NCBI GenBank assembly: GCA_963773335.1
Contig: CAVZAT010000007.1
Span: 558,001-622,000 of the forward strand
Length of the DNA: 64,000 nucleotides
Direction of reading: 5' to 3'
DNA from: UBA4742 sp963773335
GTDB lineage: Bacteria > Actinomycetota > Acidimicrobiia > Acidimicrobiales > Acidimicrobilacustridaceae
Shown: positions 17,601 through 27,926 of the stretch, one piece after another
How positions within the stretch are numbered: position 1 is the first letter of the stretch
Layout: each line of letters starts with the position of its first letter
Position numbers and translations under genes: made by a program
The notes under the pieces: generated by a model
Told to the model about the DNA's origin: nothing
The model's database searches: none
The model's input: the letters and a program-made list of their open reading frames with translations, nothing else

Positions 17601-20151
17601 CTCCGTGGTCACGGCCTCGAGGATGTCGAGCTTCGCGGCCCGCCGTGCCGGCAGCCAGGCGGCCAGGCTGCCCACCAGGGCTCCCAGGATGACCAGCACC
17701 ACCAGCGATCCCGGCGGCAGGGCCAGCTGCGAGATGCCCTGGTCCTTGAGGGCCTGCACGAGCACCCATCCGAAGAACACGCCGACCAGCAGTCCCAGGA
17801 AGGTCCCGAACAAGGCGATGATGACCGCTTCCCACCGGACCGTCGATCGCACCTGGGCGCGGGTCATCCCCACCGCCCGCAACAGGCCGATCTCATGGGT
17901 CCGCTCCAGGATCGACAGCGCCAGGGTGTTGCCGATGCCGAACACGGCGATGATGATCGCCATCAGCAACAGCGCGTAGATCAGGTTGAGGACCTGCTGG
18001 ATCTGCTTGGCCTGCGCCGCCTTGAACTGGGCCCGATCCTGCAGTTTGCCGTTCGGGAACTGCTTGAGCACGCCCTCGATGCCGGGCCGGACCGATGCGG
18101 CCTGTCCCGGCTCGGCCTTGACCATCACGATCGCGTCGGACTGGTCGGTGAAGTTGCGCTCGTAGTTGGCCAGCGAGATCACGTGCGAGCCGGCCAGGGC
18201 CTGTTGGTCGTAGATGGCCCGCACGGTCAACATCGACGGACCGGTCTTGGCGTACTGCACCGGCACCTTCGACCCGATCGTCCAGCCCTTGTCCTTGGCC
18301 ACCTGCTTGTAGACGGCGAGGCCGTCGGGCCCGAGGTCGCGCATGCTCCCCTGGATCACGCCCACGTCGAAGAGCCCGCCGACGACCGCCGGGTCGACGG
18401 CCACGACCTGTTCGACCGTGCCCGCGAACTTCATCGAGCCGAGCCGCAGACCCGACGCCACGGCCACGCCAGGGACCTGGCCGATCTGGGCCGCGGCGCT
18501 GGGTGGGAGGGTCGAGCCGGGCCCGGACGTGTTGACGATGTAGTCCGCCTTCATCTCCGAGTCGACGACGTGGTTGATCGACGCGGTGGCCGACGCCGCG
18601 AAGATGGTCACGAAGCCGACCAGGCCGACGCCGATCATCAACGCCGCCGCCGTCGACGACGTGCGCTTGGGGTTGCGCATGGCGTTCTGGCGGGCCAGCC
18701 GCCCGGTGGCCCCCTTGATGGCGGGTAGCGGCGCGCCGATCAGCCACGCCGCCGGCCGGGCGAACAGCGGCCCCAGGATGGCCACGCCCAGGAAGATGAC
18801 GAACGACCCGACGGCCACCTGCAACCCCGCGTTGCTCCCGCCGCCGAACAGGCCGCTCAGCAGGCTCACCACCCCGAGCAGCACGACGATGCCACCGCCG
18901 ACGATGCGGGCCACGCTCGGCCGGGTGCGCTCGACGGCCACCGACCGCATCGCCGCGATCGGCGGCACCCGCGAGGCCTTCACCGCCGGGATGATGGAGG
19001 CCACCACGGTGACCACGATGCCGACCAGGAGACTGACGATGATCGTGCCCGGCTTGACGACGGTGCCGCCGGCGGGGATGTCGATGCCCAGCGCGGCGAG
19101 CAGCGCCTTGAGCCCCGAGGCCAACCCGATGCCCGCCAGCAACCCGATGCCCGACGCGACCACCCCTACGGTGAGCGCCTCGAGGAAGACGCTGACCGTG
19201 ATCTGCCTCCGGCTGGCCCCGACCGCCCGCAACAGGGCGTTCTCGCGCAGTCGTTGCGCGACGGTGATGGAGAAGGTGTTGTAGATCACGAACGAGCCCA
19301 CGACCAGAGCGACGATGGCGAACACCAGCAGGAACTGGCTGAAGAAGCTGAAGTTCCGTTGGAAGCTGTCCTGTCCCTCCTGCACCACCGTCGCGCCGCT
19401 GACCACCTCGACCTTCGGAACTCCCACGAGTGCCGCACGGATCCGTCTGACGACCACGGCCTGTGAGACGCCCGGGTCAGCCGAGACCTGGATGGCGTCG
19501 ATCTTGCCGGGCTGGGCCAGCAGCTTCTCGGCCACGGGCTCGGTGAAGAAGACCAGCGACGCGCCGGCCGGGCTGTCGGCCGAGCCGAACGTGCCGATGC
19601 CCGCCAGGGTGTAGAGCGCGCTCGGTGCCGCTTCCCGACACGGCGATGACCCGCACCTGGTCGCCGATCGTGTAGCCGGTCACGTCAGCCGAGTGCTTGT
19701 CGATGACGATCTGGTCGGGGGCGCTCGGGGGGTGGCCGGCCACGATGCGCATCGGGTTGAGCTGGGGACTCGAGTTCCAGGCGAAGGCCAGCGGCGGGGC
19801 CTGGCCGTTGGTGTTGAGCCCCTTGCCCTGCTTGTCGACGATGATGGCGAACCCCGACACGCTGGCCACCGCGTCCTTGACGCCCGGCACCTGCTGGACC
19901 GTGTCGACCAGGCTGGCGTCGATGCGGTTGCGCTGCTGGTTGCCCTGCGTGTCCTTGAACTGGGAGACGCCGCGCACCTGAGCGGCCAAGCCGGCGTTGA
20001 CGTTGACCACCAGGTTGTTGAAGGTGCGGGTGATCGTGTCGGACAGCACCAGGGTGCCGGCCATGAAGGCCACGCCGAGCACGATGGCGACCGACGTCAG
20101 CAGTACCCGCCACTTCTTGGCCGCGAGCGCCTTGAAGGTGACCTTCCACAC
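17598..20151 (-). CDS. FtsX/MacB-like ABC permease with two FtsX domains (one frameshift)
   Basis: About 850 residues from GTG at 20151 (MWKVTFKALAAKKWRVLLTS, the usual first segment). It has an N-terminal helix, a large periplasmic MacB-PCD domain, a three-helix FtsX block (FLLVFAIVALVVGSFVIYNT ... GASRRQITVSVFLEALTVG), a middle hydrophobic section, a second periplasmic domain and a final FtsX block containing HEIGLLRAVGMTRAQVR. This is the standard actinobacterial double-FtsX permease. The frame breaks near 19625. Its partner ATPase, normally adjacent, is absent from both flanks. Role: probably lipoprotein/lipid extraction or mechanotransmission; substrate unknown. Confidence 0.88.
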
Positions 20152-20318
20152 GTCGGGGCTCCCCTCCCTGGCGAATCGGTCACAGGGCTTCGAGACCCGC
20201 CACGCTAGCCGCGTCGTGCGGATGGGCCACCTCCGGGCACTTCGGCCCTGTTGTGGCCTGTGGGGTGGGGTGGATGATGAGCGGGACGAGTTCCTCGACG
20301 TCGAGCTGGGAGGCCGCC

Positions 20319-21812
20319 GTGTCCATGTCGACCGATGTCGCTCCGCCTCCGGAGCCTCCGCTTGCCCACCACAAGGTTCCGCTCGGTTCGATCGTGCTGA
20401 TCGTCGTCGGCGCGCTGATCTGCCTGATCAGCGCGGCGGTGGTCGTCGGAGGTGGTGCGCTGGTCTGGGCATACAGCACCCAGCGCGACAGCCAGGGGTT
20501 CTTCACCACCGCGACGGAGCGGTTCGAGACCACGAGCCCGGCCATCACCTCGGAGCGGATCGATCTCGGGACCCATCCCGGCAGCGTGGGCACCTCCCAG
20601 GACCTGGGCGGGAGGATCACGGTACGCCTGCGTGCCCAGTCGACGACCGGCCGTGCCGTCTTCGTCGGCATCGCCCGGCAGCAGGACGTCGATCACTACC
20701 TGGCCGGTGTCGCCCATGCCGAGCTGCAGCACGTCCGCGTCGCTCCCTTCTCGGCGTCGTATCAGTACGTCGACGGTGCCGATCACGCCGCACCGCCGGT
20801 GACGAGTCGGATCTGGGTCGCGTCGGCCCAGGGTGTCGGAGCCCAGAGCCTGCAGTGGAAGCTGAGGTCGGGGAGTTGGGCGGTCGTGGTGATGAACGCG
20901 AGCGGCGCACCCGGGGTGAGCGTCGATGCCTCGGTGGCCGCTACGGCACCCTGGGTGCTGGGGCTGGGCATCGGTCTCCTCGCCGGTGGCGGAGTGGTGC
21001 TGATCATCGGCGTGGCCATGCTCGTGATCGGTGTCGTCGCGCTCGCCCGGGGTACCGAGATCGACCTGACCGGTCGCCCCACCCATCCCGGTCAACCGAT
21101 CCGCCTCGAGGGCCGCCTCGACGAGCCGCTCAACCGGTGGCTCTGGTTGGTGAAATGGGTGTTGCTCATCCCGCACTTCATCGTGCTCGCCGTGCTGTGG
21201 ATCGCGTTCTTCGTCGTGACGATCGCCGCGTTCTTCTCCATCCTGTTCACCGAGCGCTACCCTCGCTCGCTCTTCGAGTTCAATGCCGGCGTCCTGCGTT
21301 GGACGTGGCGGGTCACCTTCTACGGGTACAGCGCGCTCGGCACAGACGCCTACCCGCCATTCAGCCTCGGTCACCACCCCGACTACCCGGCCACCTTCGA
21401 GATCGAGTACCCCGAGCGGCTCTCCCGCGGTCTGGTGCTCATCAAGTGGTGGTTGTTGGCCATCCCCCAGTACCTGGTGCTGGCCATCCTGGGCGGCGGG
21501 CTCGCGCTCGGTTCCGGTGCCGGCTGGGCGGCGGCCGGTGTGCCCTTCGGTGGCCTGATCGGCCTGCTCGTGCTCATCGCCGCCGTCACCCTGTTGTTCA
21601 CCGGTCGCTACCCGCGGGGCGTGTTCGACTTCGTGATGGGCCTCGATCGCTGGATCTACCGGGTTCTCCCGTACGTGGCGCTCATGCGCGACGAGTACCC
21701 GCCGTTCCGTCTCGACCAGGGACCGCAGGACACGGCGCCCCCCGAGCAGCCGCCTCCGACGCCGACCGACTCGGACGCCGCATCCCCGCCGCCCGATCGG
21801 GTTCCCGTCTGA
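20319..21812 (+). CDS. DUF4389-type membrane protein
   Basis: About 497 residues; GTG at 20319 with GGGAGG five bases upstream is preferred over the ATG at 20325 and over earlier in-frame starts. After a Pro-rich head there is a TM segment (VPLGSIVLIVVGALICLISA), an extracytoplasmic domain, two TM segments, and then two tandem copies of the DUF4389 unit: the RYPRSLFEFNAGVLRWTWRV and RYPRGVFDFVMGLDRWIYRV pairs, each following a hydrophobic helix pair and followed by YPPF. The C-terminus is Pro-rich. Function unknown; a membrane-embedded role is all that can be said. It is convergent with the enoyl-CoA hydratase, 16 bp apart. Confidence 0.85.
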   Translation: MSMSTDVAPPPEPPLAHHKVPLGSIVLIVVGALICLISAAVVVGGGALVWAYSTQRDSQGFFTTATERFETTSPAITSERIDLGTHPGSVGTSQDLGGRITVRLRAQSTTGRAVFVGIARQQDVDHYLAGVAHAELQHVRVAPFSASYQYVDGADHAAPPVTSRIWVASAQGVGAQSLQWKLRSGSWAVVVMNASGAPGVSVDASVAATAPWVLGLGIGLLAGGGVVLIIGVAMLVIGVVALARGTEIDLTGRPTHPGQPIRLEGRLDEPLNRWLWLVKWVLLIPHFIVLAVLWIAFFVVTIAAFFSILFTERYPRSLFEFNAGVLRWTWRVTFYGYSALGTDAYPPFSLGHHPDYPATFEIEYPERLSRGLVLIKWWLLAIPQYLVLAILGGGLALGSGAGWAAAGVPFGGLIGLLVLIAAVTLLFTGRYPRGVFDFVMGLDRWIYRVLPYVALMRDEYPPFRLDQGPQDTAPPEQPPPTPTDSDAASPPPDRVPV

Positions 21813-21828
21813 GCACCTTGTCCCCGGC

Positions 21829-22609
21829 TCAGCGGAACGTGGGTGGTCGCCCCTCGATGAAGGCGGCGACCGCCTCGGCGTGCTCGGGGGTCTTGTAGCC
21901 CTGGACCACGCGGGTGATCTCCCGCCGCTGCACGGCCCCGGCGTCGGTCTCGCTGGCGTTCTGGCTGAGCAGTTCCTTGATCCAGCGCAGCGCCTGGGGC
22001 GGGTTCTCGGCATACGAGCGGGCGCGGGCGACGGCCACGTCGACGATGTCGTCGCCCGTGGCGAGCTCGTCGGCCAGACCCAGCGCCACCGCCTCGTCGC
22101 CCAGCACCGTGCGACCCGACAGCATCAGGTCCGACGCCGCCCCCCAGCCGCAACGCAACGGCAGGTACATCGTGCTGGCCAGCTCAGGCACCAGGCCGAG
22201 CTTCACGAACCGGATGCTGAGCTTGGCCCCCTCGGCCACCACGATGCGGTCGAAGGGCAGGATCATGGTCAGACCCACACCGATGCAGGCCCCGTTGACC
22301 GCGGCCACGATCGGCTTCGACGAGCGCACCAACTCGACCCACTCGCGAGCCCGCCCCGGTTCGGCCGCCGTGCCGTCCCCCTTGATCTGGGCGTCGAACA
22401 CCGCGCTCATGTCCGCCCCGGCGCAGAAGACCGCGCCCGGCGCCGGTGACCACGATCGCCCCCACTCGCTCGTCGGCGTTGGCCGATTCGATGGCGTCGC
22501 TCAGCTCGGCGCCCATCCGGGGCGTCCAGGCGTTGAGCTTCTCGGGACGGTTCAGGGTGAGCAGCGCGACCCCGTCGAGGTGCTCGCTGACGATCTGCTC
22601 GACGGCCAC
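21829..22609 (-). CDS. Enoyl-CoA hydratase/isomerase family protein (one frameshift)
   Basis: About 260 residues from GTG at 22609. Crotonase-fold blocks: LLTLNRPEKLNAWTPRM at the N-terminus, the oxyanion-hole segments AVFCAGADMSAV and KPIVAAVNGACIGVG, then LGLVPELASTMYLP. A break at about 22437 separates VVTGAGR from AVFCAGAD. The first catalytic Glu of classical hydratases is not obvious in the NGACIGVGLTMILPFD region, so hydratase versus isomerase is open. Likely acts in beta-oxidation or related CoA-ester metabolism. Confidence 0.85.
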
Positions 22610-22785
22610 GGACGAACCCTAGCGAGCCTCGTCGCAGGACCTCGGGCTGGGGGAGCCCAGGTTCGGCCCACCGGAGACGCCGCCGTTGGCCGGTCGCGGC
22701 AACCGCCCGCCCCGTCCTGGCTGGTCCGCCCGCCGATCGCCGCCTGGACGCACTCGGCTCCGTGGATGCCGGCGAGCGGGTTCGC

Positions 22786-24223
22786 TCAGGGCGCTGAGCC
22801 TGTGCACGGCGCCAGGACACCGATGGTGGGCACGGTGAGGTCCGGGGTCGGTGGCGGTGGCAGACCCGGGGTCTCGACGGCCGCGGCGATGACCATGACC
22901 ATGATGTTGTGGGGGATCTCGGGGGCCTGGCAGATGCCGGCCGGTTGGCGCAGCGCGATGTTGTGGCTCATGACCGTGTCCAGCTGGCCGTTCACCCACC
23001 GGTAGGGGCTGGGGTTGCCCACGATCCGGCTCTGGTTGCCCGTCACCACCGTTCCCGTCACCGGGTGGTCGAGCACCGTGGTGCGCAGCCGGGTGCCGAC
23101 GATGACCGCGTAGTCACCGGCGTCGGAGCCCCGGAACACGTTGTCGGCCACGGTGGTCCGGTCGTCCTCCACGTGCACCCCGTAGGTGACGTCGGTGAAG
23201 GTGTTGTGGCGCACCGTGTTGTCGGTGGCCTCGTCGAGCACGACACGTTGCAGCGGCGCCTCGAAGTACGCCGGCGAGCTGCACTCCATGGGCAGGGTGT
23301 TCTCACCCATCCGGGAACCCACCCACACCCCGTTGAGGCCGCCGGTGAAGCGGTTTCCCTGGATCAGGTTGCCGTCGCTGCCGTAGCGCCGGGGCGAGCG
23401 AACTGGCCGCGTGGGTGATGTAGTACTCGCCGCAGTTCTTGTACAGGAAGATCGACCCGGCCGAGTTGTGCCAGAACTCGTTGTCCAGGATGCGGTTGAA
23501 CCGCGAACCGTCGAGCGACAGGCCCTCGCGCCCCGGGCCCCAGTAGCGCACGTGAATCCCCTCGAACACGGCATCGCTGCCCTCGGGCCCGTTCTCCACG
23601 AAGCCGTTGTCGTGGATGCGGTTGTCCTGCACCACGTTGTTCTCGGAGCCCGTGTCCAGGTAGACCCCGCTGCTGCCGTTGGCGGCGATGTCGTTGTCGG
23701 CGATCGTCACGCCGGCCACGTAGCCGTCCACGTAGAGGCCCACGCCCTCGTTGTCGGTGATGTGGCTGTCGGTCACCGAGATGTCCGAGAAGCCGTCCAC
23801 GTACTCCACGCCCGCAGCCAGGGTGGTGAAGCCGAGGCGGGTGACGTGGATGCCGTTGAGGAAGTGCTCGACGCGGCAGTTGCGGATGTGCACGTCGTGG
23901 AGGGGATCGGTGTCGGGTGCCTGCACGTCGATGCCGTGCCCGTCGCCGTTGCCCCGGATGGTCGCCCCCTGACAGTCCAGGGTGACGTCGGAAGCGGTGA
24001 TGGTCACCCCGGCCGTGTAGGTGCAGTCGCGGGCCAGGCGGGCACTGTGGGTCAGCACCACGCGTGCCGCGGCCTGCGAGCACCCGATTAGGGGGGACCG
24101 TTCCGGGTTCGCTCGAGGGGCCGTGCCGGGCGCCACAGGTTGGGCACCAACGCCTTGGGCGGCCCGAGGCAGGGCCGTGACCGGTTGGGTCGCGGCCAGG
24201 ATGGCGGTGACCGTCACGGCCAC
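22786..24223 (-). CDS. Secreted right-handed parallel beta-helix protein (one frameshift)
   Basis: About 479 residues. A signal-like N-terminus (VTVTAILAATQPVTALPRA) is followed by many ~22-residue coils of the pectate-lyase/NosD type with repeated N.I..N and G..V motifs, for example NNVVQDNRIHDNGF, DNTVRHNTF and DNVFRGSD. The frame breaks at about 23395 between THAASS and YGSDGNLIQGNRF. Such proteins bind or cleave polysaccharide or act as surface proteins; no catalytic set can be picked out. It lies directly downstream of the secreted protease gene on the same strand, 60 nt away. The start is uncertain by about 10 codons. Confidence 0.75.
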
Positions 24224-24283
24224 CGCGCGACCAGCCGCCCGCTGACAGGGTCGAGCGGTGGAGGCCGTGCCTGCCAGATCCTC

Positions 24284-25169
24284 TCAGCACCCGTCGCTGC
24301 CCGCCGCCGGGACGGTGTCGGCCGGGCCGGACTGCTCGGCGCGGGCGAGCAGCCTGGCCGTGCTCGCGTCGAAGTGGGCCGTGTACGACGTGTCTGGCGA
24401 GCATCCGCCCTGGTGCAGACCACCGATGACCCCGTAGAGCCGGCCGCGATGGGTCCTGGTGCTGAAGTCCATCAGCCACGGACTCCCGCTCGTCCCGCCG
24501 ACGAACCCGCCGCAGTCGAAGCCGGCATAGTCCAGGTGCGCATACGTGATCGTCGCGCACATGAGCGCTCGACCGCCGACGCGACCCGGGTAGGCGACCA
24601 CCGTCACGGGCGTCGTGAGGCTCTGATCGATCGCCAGCTGGTCCGAGCCCACCACCTGCTCGACCTCCACGGATCGCCCCTTGCGTGTCTGGGGTGACAC
24701 GCGCAGGAACGCGTAGTCGGCCCTCGGATCGCGAGCGTCGAGCCAACGCGGGGTCCACGTAGGTGGCCTCGACCGGCCACATGCCGTACGGCGCGATCCC
24801 GTCGTGGTACCCGGGCACGAACAGCAGGCCGGGACCGGTCCCGGCCAGGCAGTGCGCGGCGGTGGCGATGATGTCGCCGGCCCGGCTGTGCACGACGCTG
24901 GCCGTGCAGAAGTGGAGCCCCTGGTCCGACGCGCCGGCGAAGAGCGCGCCGACCTGTGACAGCCCGTCGAAGCTCACCGCAGTCGATTGCCGGGGGATCG
25001 ACGAGGCGCGGGAAGCCGCGCCGGTGGTGGGAACGACGGGTGGACGACGGGTGGACGACGTGCAGCCCGCCACCACCAGCAGCACCACGGCCGCGCCGAC
25101 CGACAGGATTGCCCGCCAACGTGCCGGGATCGCCAACTCACCTGCGCCGTTCGGGAGCCACCGGCGCAC
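24284..25169 (-). CDS. Trypsin-like serine protease lipoprotein (one frameshift)
   Basis: About 295 residues from GTG at 25169. N-terminal hydrophobic segment with lipobox (VVLLVVAGC|TSS) suggests lipid anchoring. S1/V8-type triad: His in DIIATAAHCLAG, Asp in ADYAFLRVSPQ (just around the break near 24735) and Ser in GGTSGSPWLM, with the expected GxSGSP. The gene is followed by the beta-helix protein on the same strand. It would cleave extracellular proteins; substrate unknown. The C-terminus is complete (Cys-rich end, AAGSDGC). Confidence 0.8.
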
Positions 25170-25208
25170 CCTAGCCAGCCCCGGCCCCGTTGGCCGGGGC
25201 CGGCGGCC

Positions 25209-25505
25209 TCAGCCCTGGTTCGGGTAGGAGGCGGGGATCGGTCCCGCCGGCGGCGGGCGGTGGAGTGAGAGGTGGAGGTTGCCGATCAGATCGAAGGTGT
25301 TCGGGAACGTCACCTCACCCCCCTCGCACGGGTCCCCACTGAGGCTCACGGCGCGATGGGGCATGGCGAAGCCTTGCACCTCGCCCCCCTCGTAGGCCAG
25401 GTGCACGATGTCGTGCAGCACCGTCAACTCGTCGTCGGTCAAGGTGTCGGCGAAGGCGGCGATCTTTCGATCCAGCGTGATGGTCGGGTCGGATTCGTCG
25501 GCCAT
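25209..25505 (-). CDS. Small hypothetical protein with helical leader-like N-terminus
   Basis: 98 residues; ATG at 25505 is preceded by GGGGAGG located within the end of the upstream 28-codon gene. Residues ~10-40 (LDRKIAAFADTLTDDELTVL) form an amphipathic helix of a kind seen in small actinobacterial proteins and peptide leaders, followed by a Gly-Gly (YEGGEV). The C-terminal part has two Cys-free loops, a GDPCEGGE segment and a Pro-rich tail. No known family. Last gene of the leftward coiled-coil/small-peptide group. Confidence 0.5.
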   Translation of the reverse strand: MADESDPTITLDRKIAAFADTLTDDELTVLHDIVHLAYEGGEVQGFAMPHRAVSLSGDPCEGGEVTFPNTFDLIGNLHLSLHRPPPAGPIPASYPNQG

Positions 25506-25510
25506 GACGG

Positions 25511-25597
25511 CTAGCCCCTCCCCGTGGTGGTCACGTCGTCCGTGATGACCTTCAGGTACTCGAGCGGGTCGTGGTCGTTCGTCTCGTCAGATCCCAT
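25511..25597 (-). CDS. 28-residue small ORF
   Basis: ATG at 25597 with GGGGAG nine bases upstream, encoding MGSDETNDHDPLEYLKVITD and ending TTTGRG. It lies 58 nt after the coiled-coil gene stop and 5 nt before the next small gene, whose RBS sits in this ORF's 3' end. The spacing and RBS support translation; composition (acidic, one Tyr, no Cys) does not reveal a function. Confidence 0.45.
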   Translation of the reverse strand: MGSDETNDHDPLEYLKVITDDVTTTGRG

Positions 25598-25655
25598 GGT
25601 CGTGGCTCCCCAGCTGTCGGTGGTTGGATCGTGTGACGGTTCGGCGACCCGGCGG

Positions 25656-26417
25656 TTACGGAGCCTCGGTCGCCCGGTCGTCGCCCGGTGATCGGTGATC
25701 GGTGAGCCGCGCCGTGGCGTCCGCCAGGGAGTCGTCCAACTCGTCGGAGTCGGTCAGATCGATCAGGGCTTCGTTGTCCGTCGTCGCCTCGGGGGGAGAT
25801 TCGTCGTCCGCGTCGAGCTCCTGCAGCTTGGTATGTTCCTCCTCGAGTTGGGACAACGAACGCCGCATCTCGGTGAGCTTCGAGAGGCTCTGGGTGGCCT
25901 GCTCGATTCGATCACCCAGCTCCTCTTCGGCCGCGCCCAGCATCCGGCGCGACTTGGCGATCATCGTTGTCGCCTCGTCGCGAGCTCGGGTGGCCTCGGC
26001 GATGAGCTCGTCGTGCTCGACTCGGCGGGCCTCCGCGTAGGCGTCCGCCTCACCGCGAATCCCTCGAGCTCGCTCCCTCGCCTCCTCGAGCAGTCCGGTC
26101 GCCTCCTCGATCATCGCTCTGGCCTGCTCGGCGGCGTCGTCGTGGGTGGCGGCCACCTTGGTCTGCGCCTCGACGACCAGCGTCGCCGCCTCTTCGGTGG
26201 CCGCCGCGATCCGCGCCGCCGCGTCCCGCTCAGCTTCGGCCGTCACGCGCCGGGCCGCCTCGCCTGCGGACCGCATCAGGGAGGCGATCTCCTCGCCCAT
26301 GGACGCGAAGGGATCCTGATCGTCCTCTGGGCTCGGCTCACCGGCCTGGGCCGGAGACGCATCCGGAGGTCGCTGCTCGTCCTTGCCACGGTGTTTGCGG
26401 ATGCGCGACTTTAACAC
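25656..26417 (-). CDS. Long coiled-coil protein (DivIVA-like)
   Basis: About 253 residues if GTG at 26417 is the start (codon 2 is the rare TTA); an in-frame ATG at about 26300 (MGEEIASLMRSAGEAARRV) is an alternative, and neither has a strong RBS. Residues ~40-210 are nearly continuous Ala/Glu/Arg heptads (AERDAAARIAAATEEAATLV and onward), followed by an acidic tail. The pattern resembles DivIVA/Wag31-type or ATP-synthase-b-like coiled coils that scaffold at the membrane, but the N-terminal DivIVA membrane-binding motif is not present. First gene of the group with 25511-25597 and 25209-25505, divergent from the patatin across the 61-bp promoter element. Confidence 0.6.
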   Translation of the reverse strand: MLKSRIRKHRGKDEQRPPDASPAQAGEPSPEDDQDPFASMGEEIASLMRSAGEAARRVTAEAERDAAARIAAATEEAATLVVEAQTKVAATHDDAAEQARAMIEEATGLLEEARERARGIRGEADAYAEARRVEHDELIAEATRARDEATTMIAKSRRMLGAAEEELGDRIEQATQSLSKLTEMRRSLSQLEEEHTKLQELDADDESPPEATTDNEALIDLTDSDELDDSLADATARLTDHRSPGDDRATEAP

Positions 26418-26499
26418 ATCGGGCGCCCGTCTGCCCGGACAACCGCAGGTCGCCGTGGGCGGGGCCTCGACCGACCCACACGCGAAGTCGGCTACGGGG

Positions 26500-26560
26500 T
26501 GACTTTGTGCTCTGGGACACCCTCCGTTCGTCGTCCTACGGTGACCATGAGTCAGACGAG
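26500..26560 (+). promoter_or_regulatory. Shared 61-bp promoter element, copy 1
   Basis: This 61-bp block matches 34065-34125 at 49 of 61 positions with no gaps. The first 17 bases (TGACTTTGT-CTCTGGG, one difference) and the last 25 bases (CTACGGTGACC to GACGAG) are the conserved parts; the middle varies. TACGGT at 26537-26542 fits a TAnnnT -10 box, putting the TGACTTTGT motif about 40 bases before the predicted start of transcription, where an activator would bind. It precedes the patatin gene and lies between divergent genes. Confidence 0.65.
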
Positions 26561-26645
26561 TGGTCGTGGTCGGGGAGCGCCATGACGACGTGCGCGTCCG
26601 ATGGAGGACCACCCCCAGCCAGGGCAAGCAAGCCGAGGAATCGCC

Positions 26646-27795
26646 GTGAGAACCGATGAGGACACCAGAGCCGGGGCGGGGCACGACCGGGGTGCCCATC
26701 ACCCGTCACTGCTCGGTAGCGCCTTCGACGTGTTCCGGATGCGTCAGTACTTCAGCATGGCCACCCGGGCAGGGCAGTGGGCGGCTGGCCTGCCGCGAAG
26801 ACGCCGGCTTCCTCGACGACGCCCGGCGGGCCCTCGTCAGGCTCCCCACCGATCGGCGGACGCCCGATCGTCGCCCCTTCCCCAGATTCGACCGGTTCTC
26901 GCCTTCGGTGATGTCGGGGACAGCGCGTCGGTCTCGTCGCCACCGGCGGGAGTGGCGCCCTGGCCTCGGTGGTCGGGGTGGCCCGGGCGCTCGAGGAGGC
27001 CGGCATCCGCCCGGCGGTGCGTCGATGGGTTCTGGTTCGGCCCTGTTGGCTTCCCTGGGGGCCGGCCTGCCCGCCGACGAGGTAGCCGCGTTCACCATCG
27101 GGCTCGGCCCCGACGACTACCTGGACATCGACTGGCCCCGGCTTGCCCGCCTGGTGCCGACCCTGGGTCGCGGCTTCGCCGGCATCCTCAAGGGCGACGC
27201 CATCGAGGCGTCTACGGCGCCTGGTAGGTGACATGACCCTCGCCGAGATGCCGATCCCCACCTACGCTCCGATCTGGAACATCGAGGAGAACCGCGTGAG
27301 TACCTCGGCCCCCGCACCCATCCCGATCTGCCCGTGGCCCGGGCGGTCCGCATGGCCGTCGCCTTGCCGCTGTTCATCGCCCCCGTCGCGCTCGACGACA
27401 GCCACTGGTGCGACGGGGGGATCGTCGACATCTTCCCCGTGCACCCGGTGCTCGAGATAGAGGATCCTTGCGAGTCCGTGGTGGCCGTGAACGGCTTCTA
27501 CCCTCCGGGCTTCGTGGGTGAGGACGCGACCGGTTGGGAGGACCGCGCCGGCAGCATCTTCTACGTGGCCAGCCAGATCCGCACCTCCCAGCAGGTGGAG
27601 CTGGCCCGCGAGAACCTGGCCAGGCTCAGAGCCGCGGTCGAGGTGACCATGCTCGAACCTGTGCCCTACGAGAAGGTGCAGGGCATCGGCTTCTACCGCC
27701 ACTTCCTCGGCACCCGGGACTGGCCCGACTTCATTCGGAACGGCCGCCGAGACGCTCGCCGCGCCCTTGCCGGGCTCGACGCGACGCCTGGGTGA
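26646..27795 (+). CDS. Patatin-like phospholipase (several frameshifts)
   Basis: About 383 residues if joined over at least four breaks (near 26790, 26930-27000, 27209 and 27300). GTG at 26646 has GAGGAA upstream. The patatin fold is clear: glycine-rich VGLVATGGSGALASVVG, nucleophile elbow GASMGSGSALLAS (GxSxG) and the DGG motif with the catalytic Asp in HWCDGGIVDIFPV. Patatins are acyl hydrolases of phospholipids or glycerolipids, usually membrane-associated. It has the densest breaks in the window, so real decay cannot be excluded, but every catalytic block survives. Its upstream region holds the 61-bp element shared with WS/DGAT no. 4. Confidence 0.75.
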
Positions 27796-27926
27796 CTCGG
27801 TCGGCGTCCCGGTCCCCGCGGGGTCGGTGGCGCGCGTCCCGGCCACCGCGGCACGGTCAGTCCGGCGCGCCTAACCTCGATCCCAACGGCTCCCGACGCC
27901 AGGGGCCTCGGCAGGGGAGCAGGCCT

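Noticed and set aside
25585..25600. Resemblance of the 28-residue ORF start (ACCATGGGATCTGACGAG) to the 3' end of the 61-bp element
   Set aside because: Only a dozen or so bases match, with gaps, and neither the TGACTTTGT box nor the TACGGT hexamer is present upstream; probably chance.
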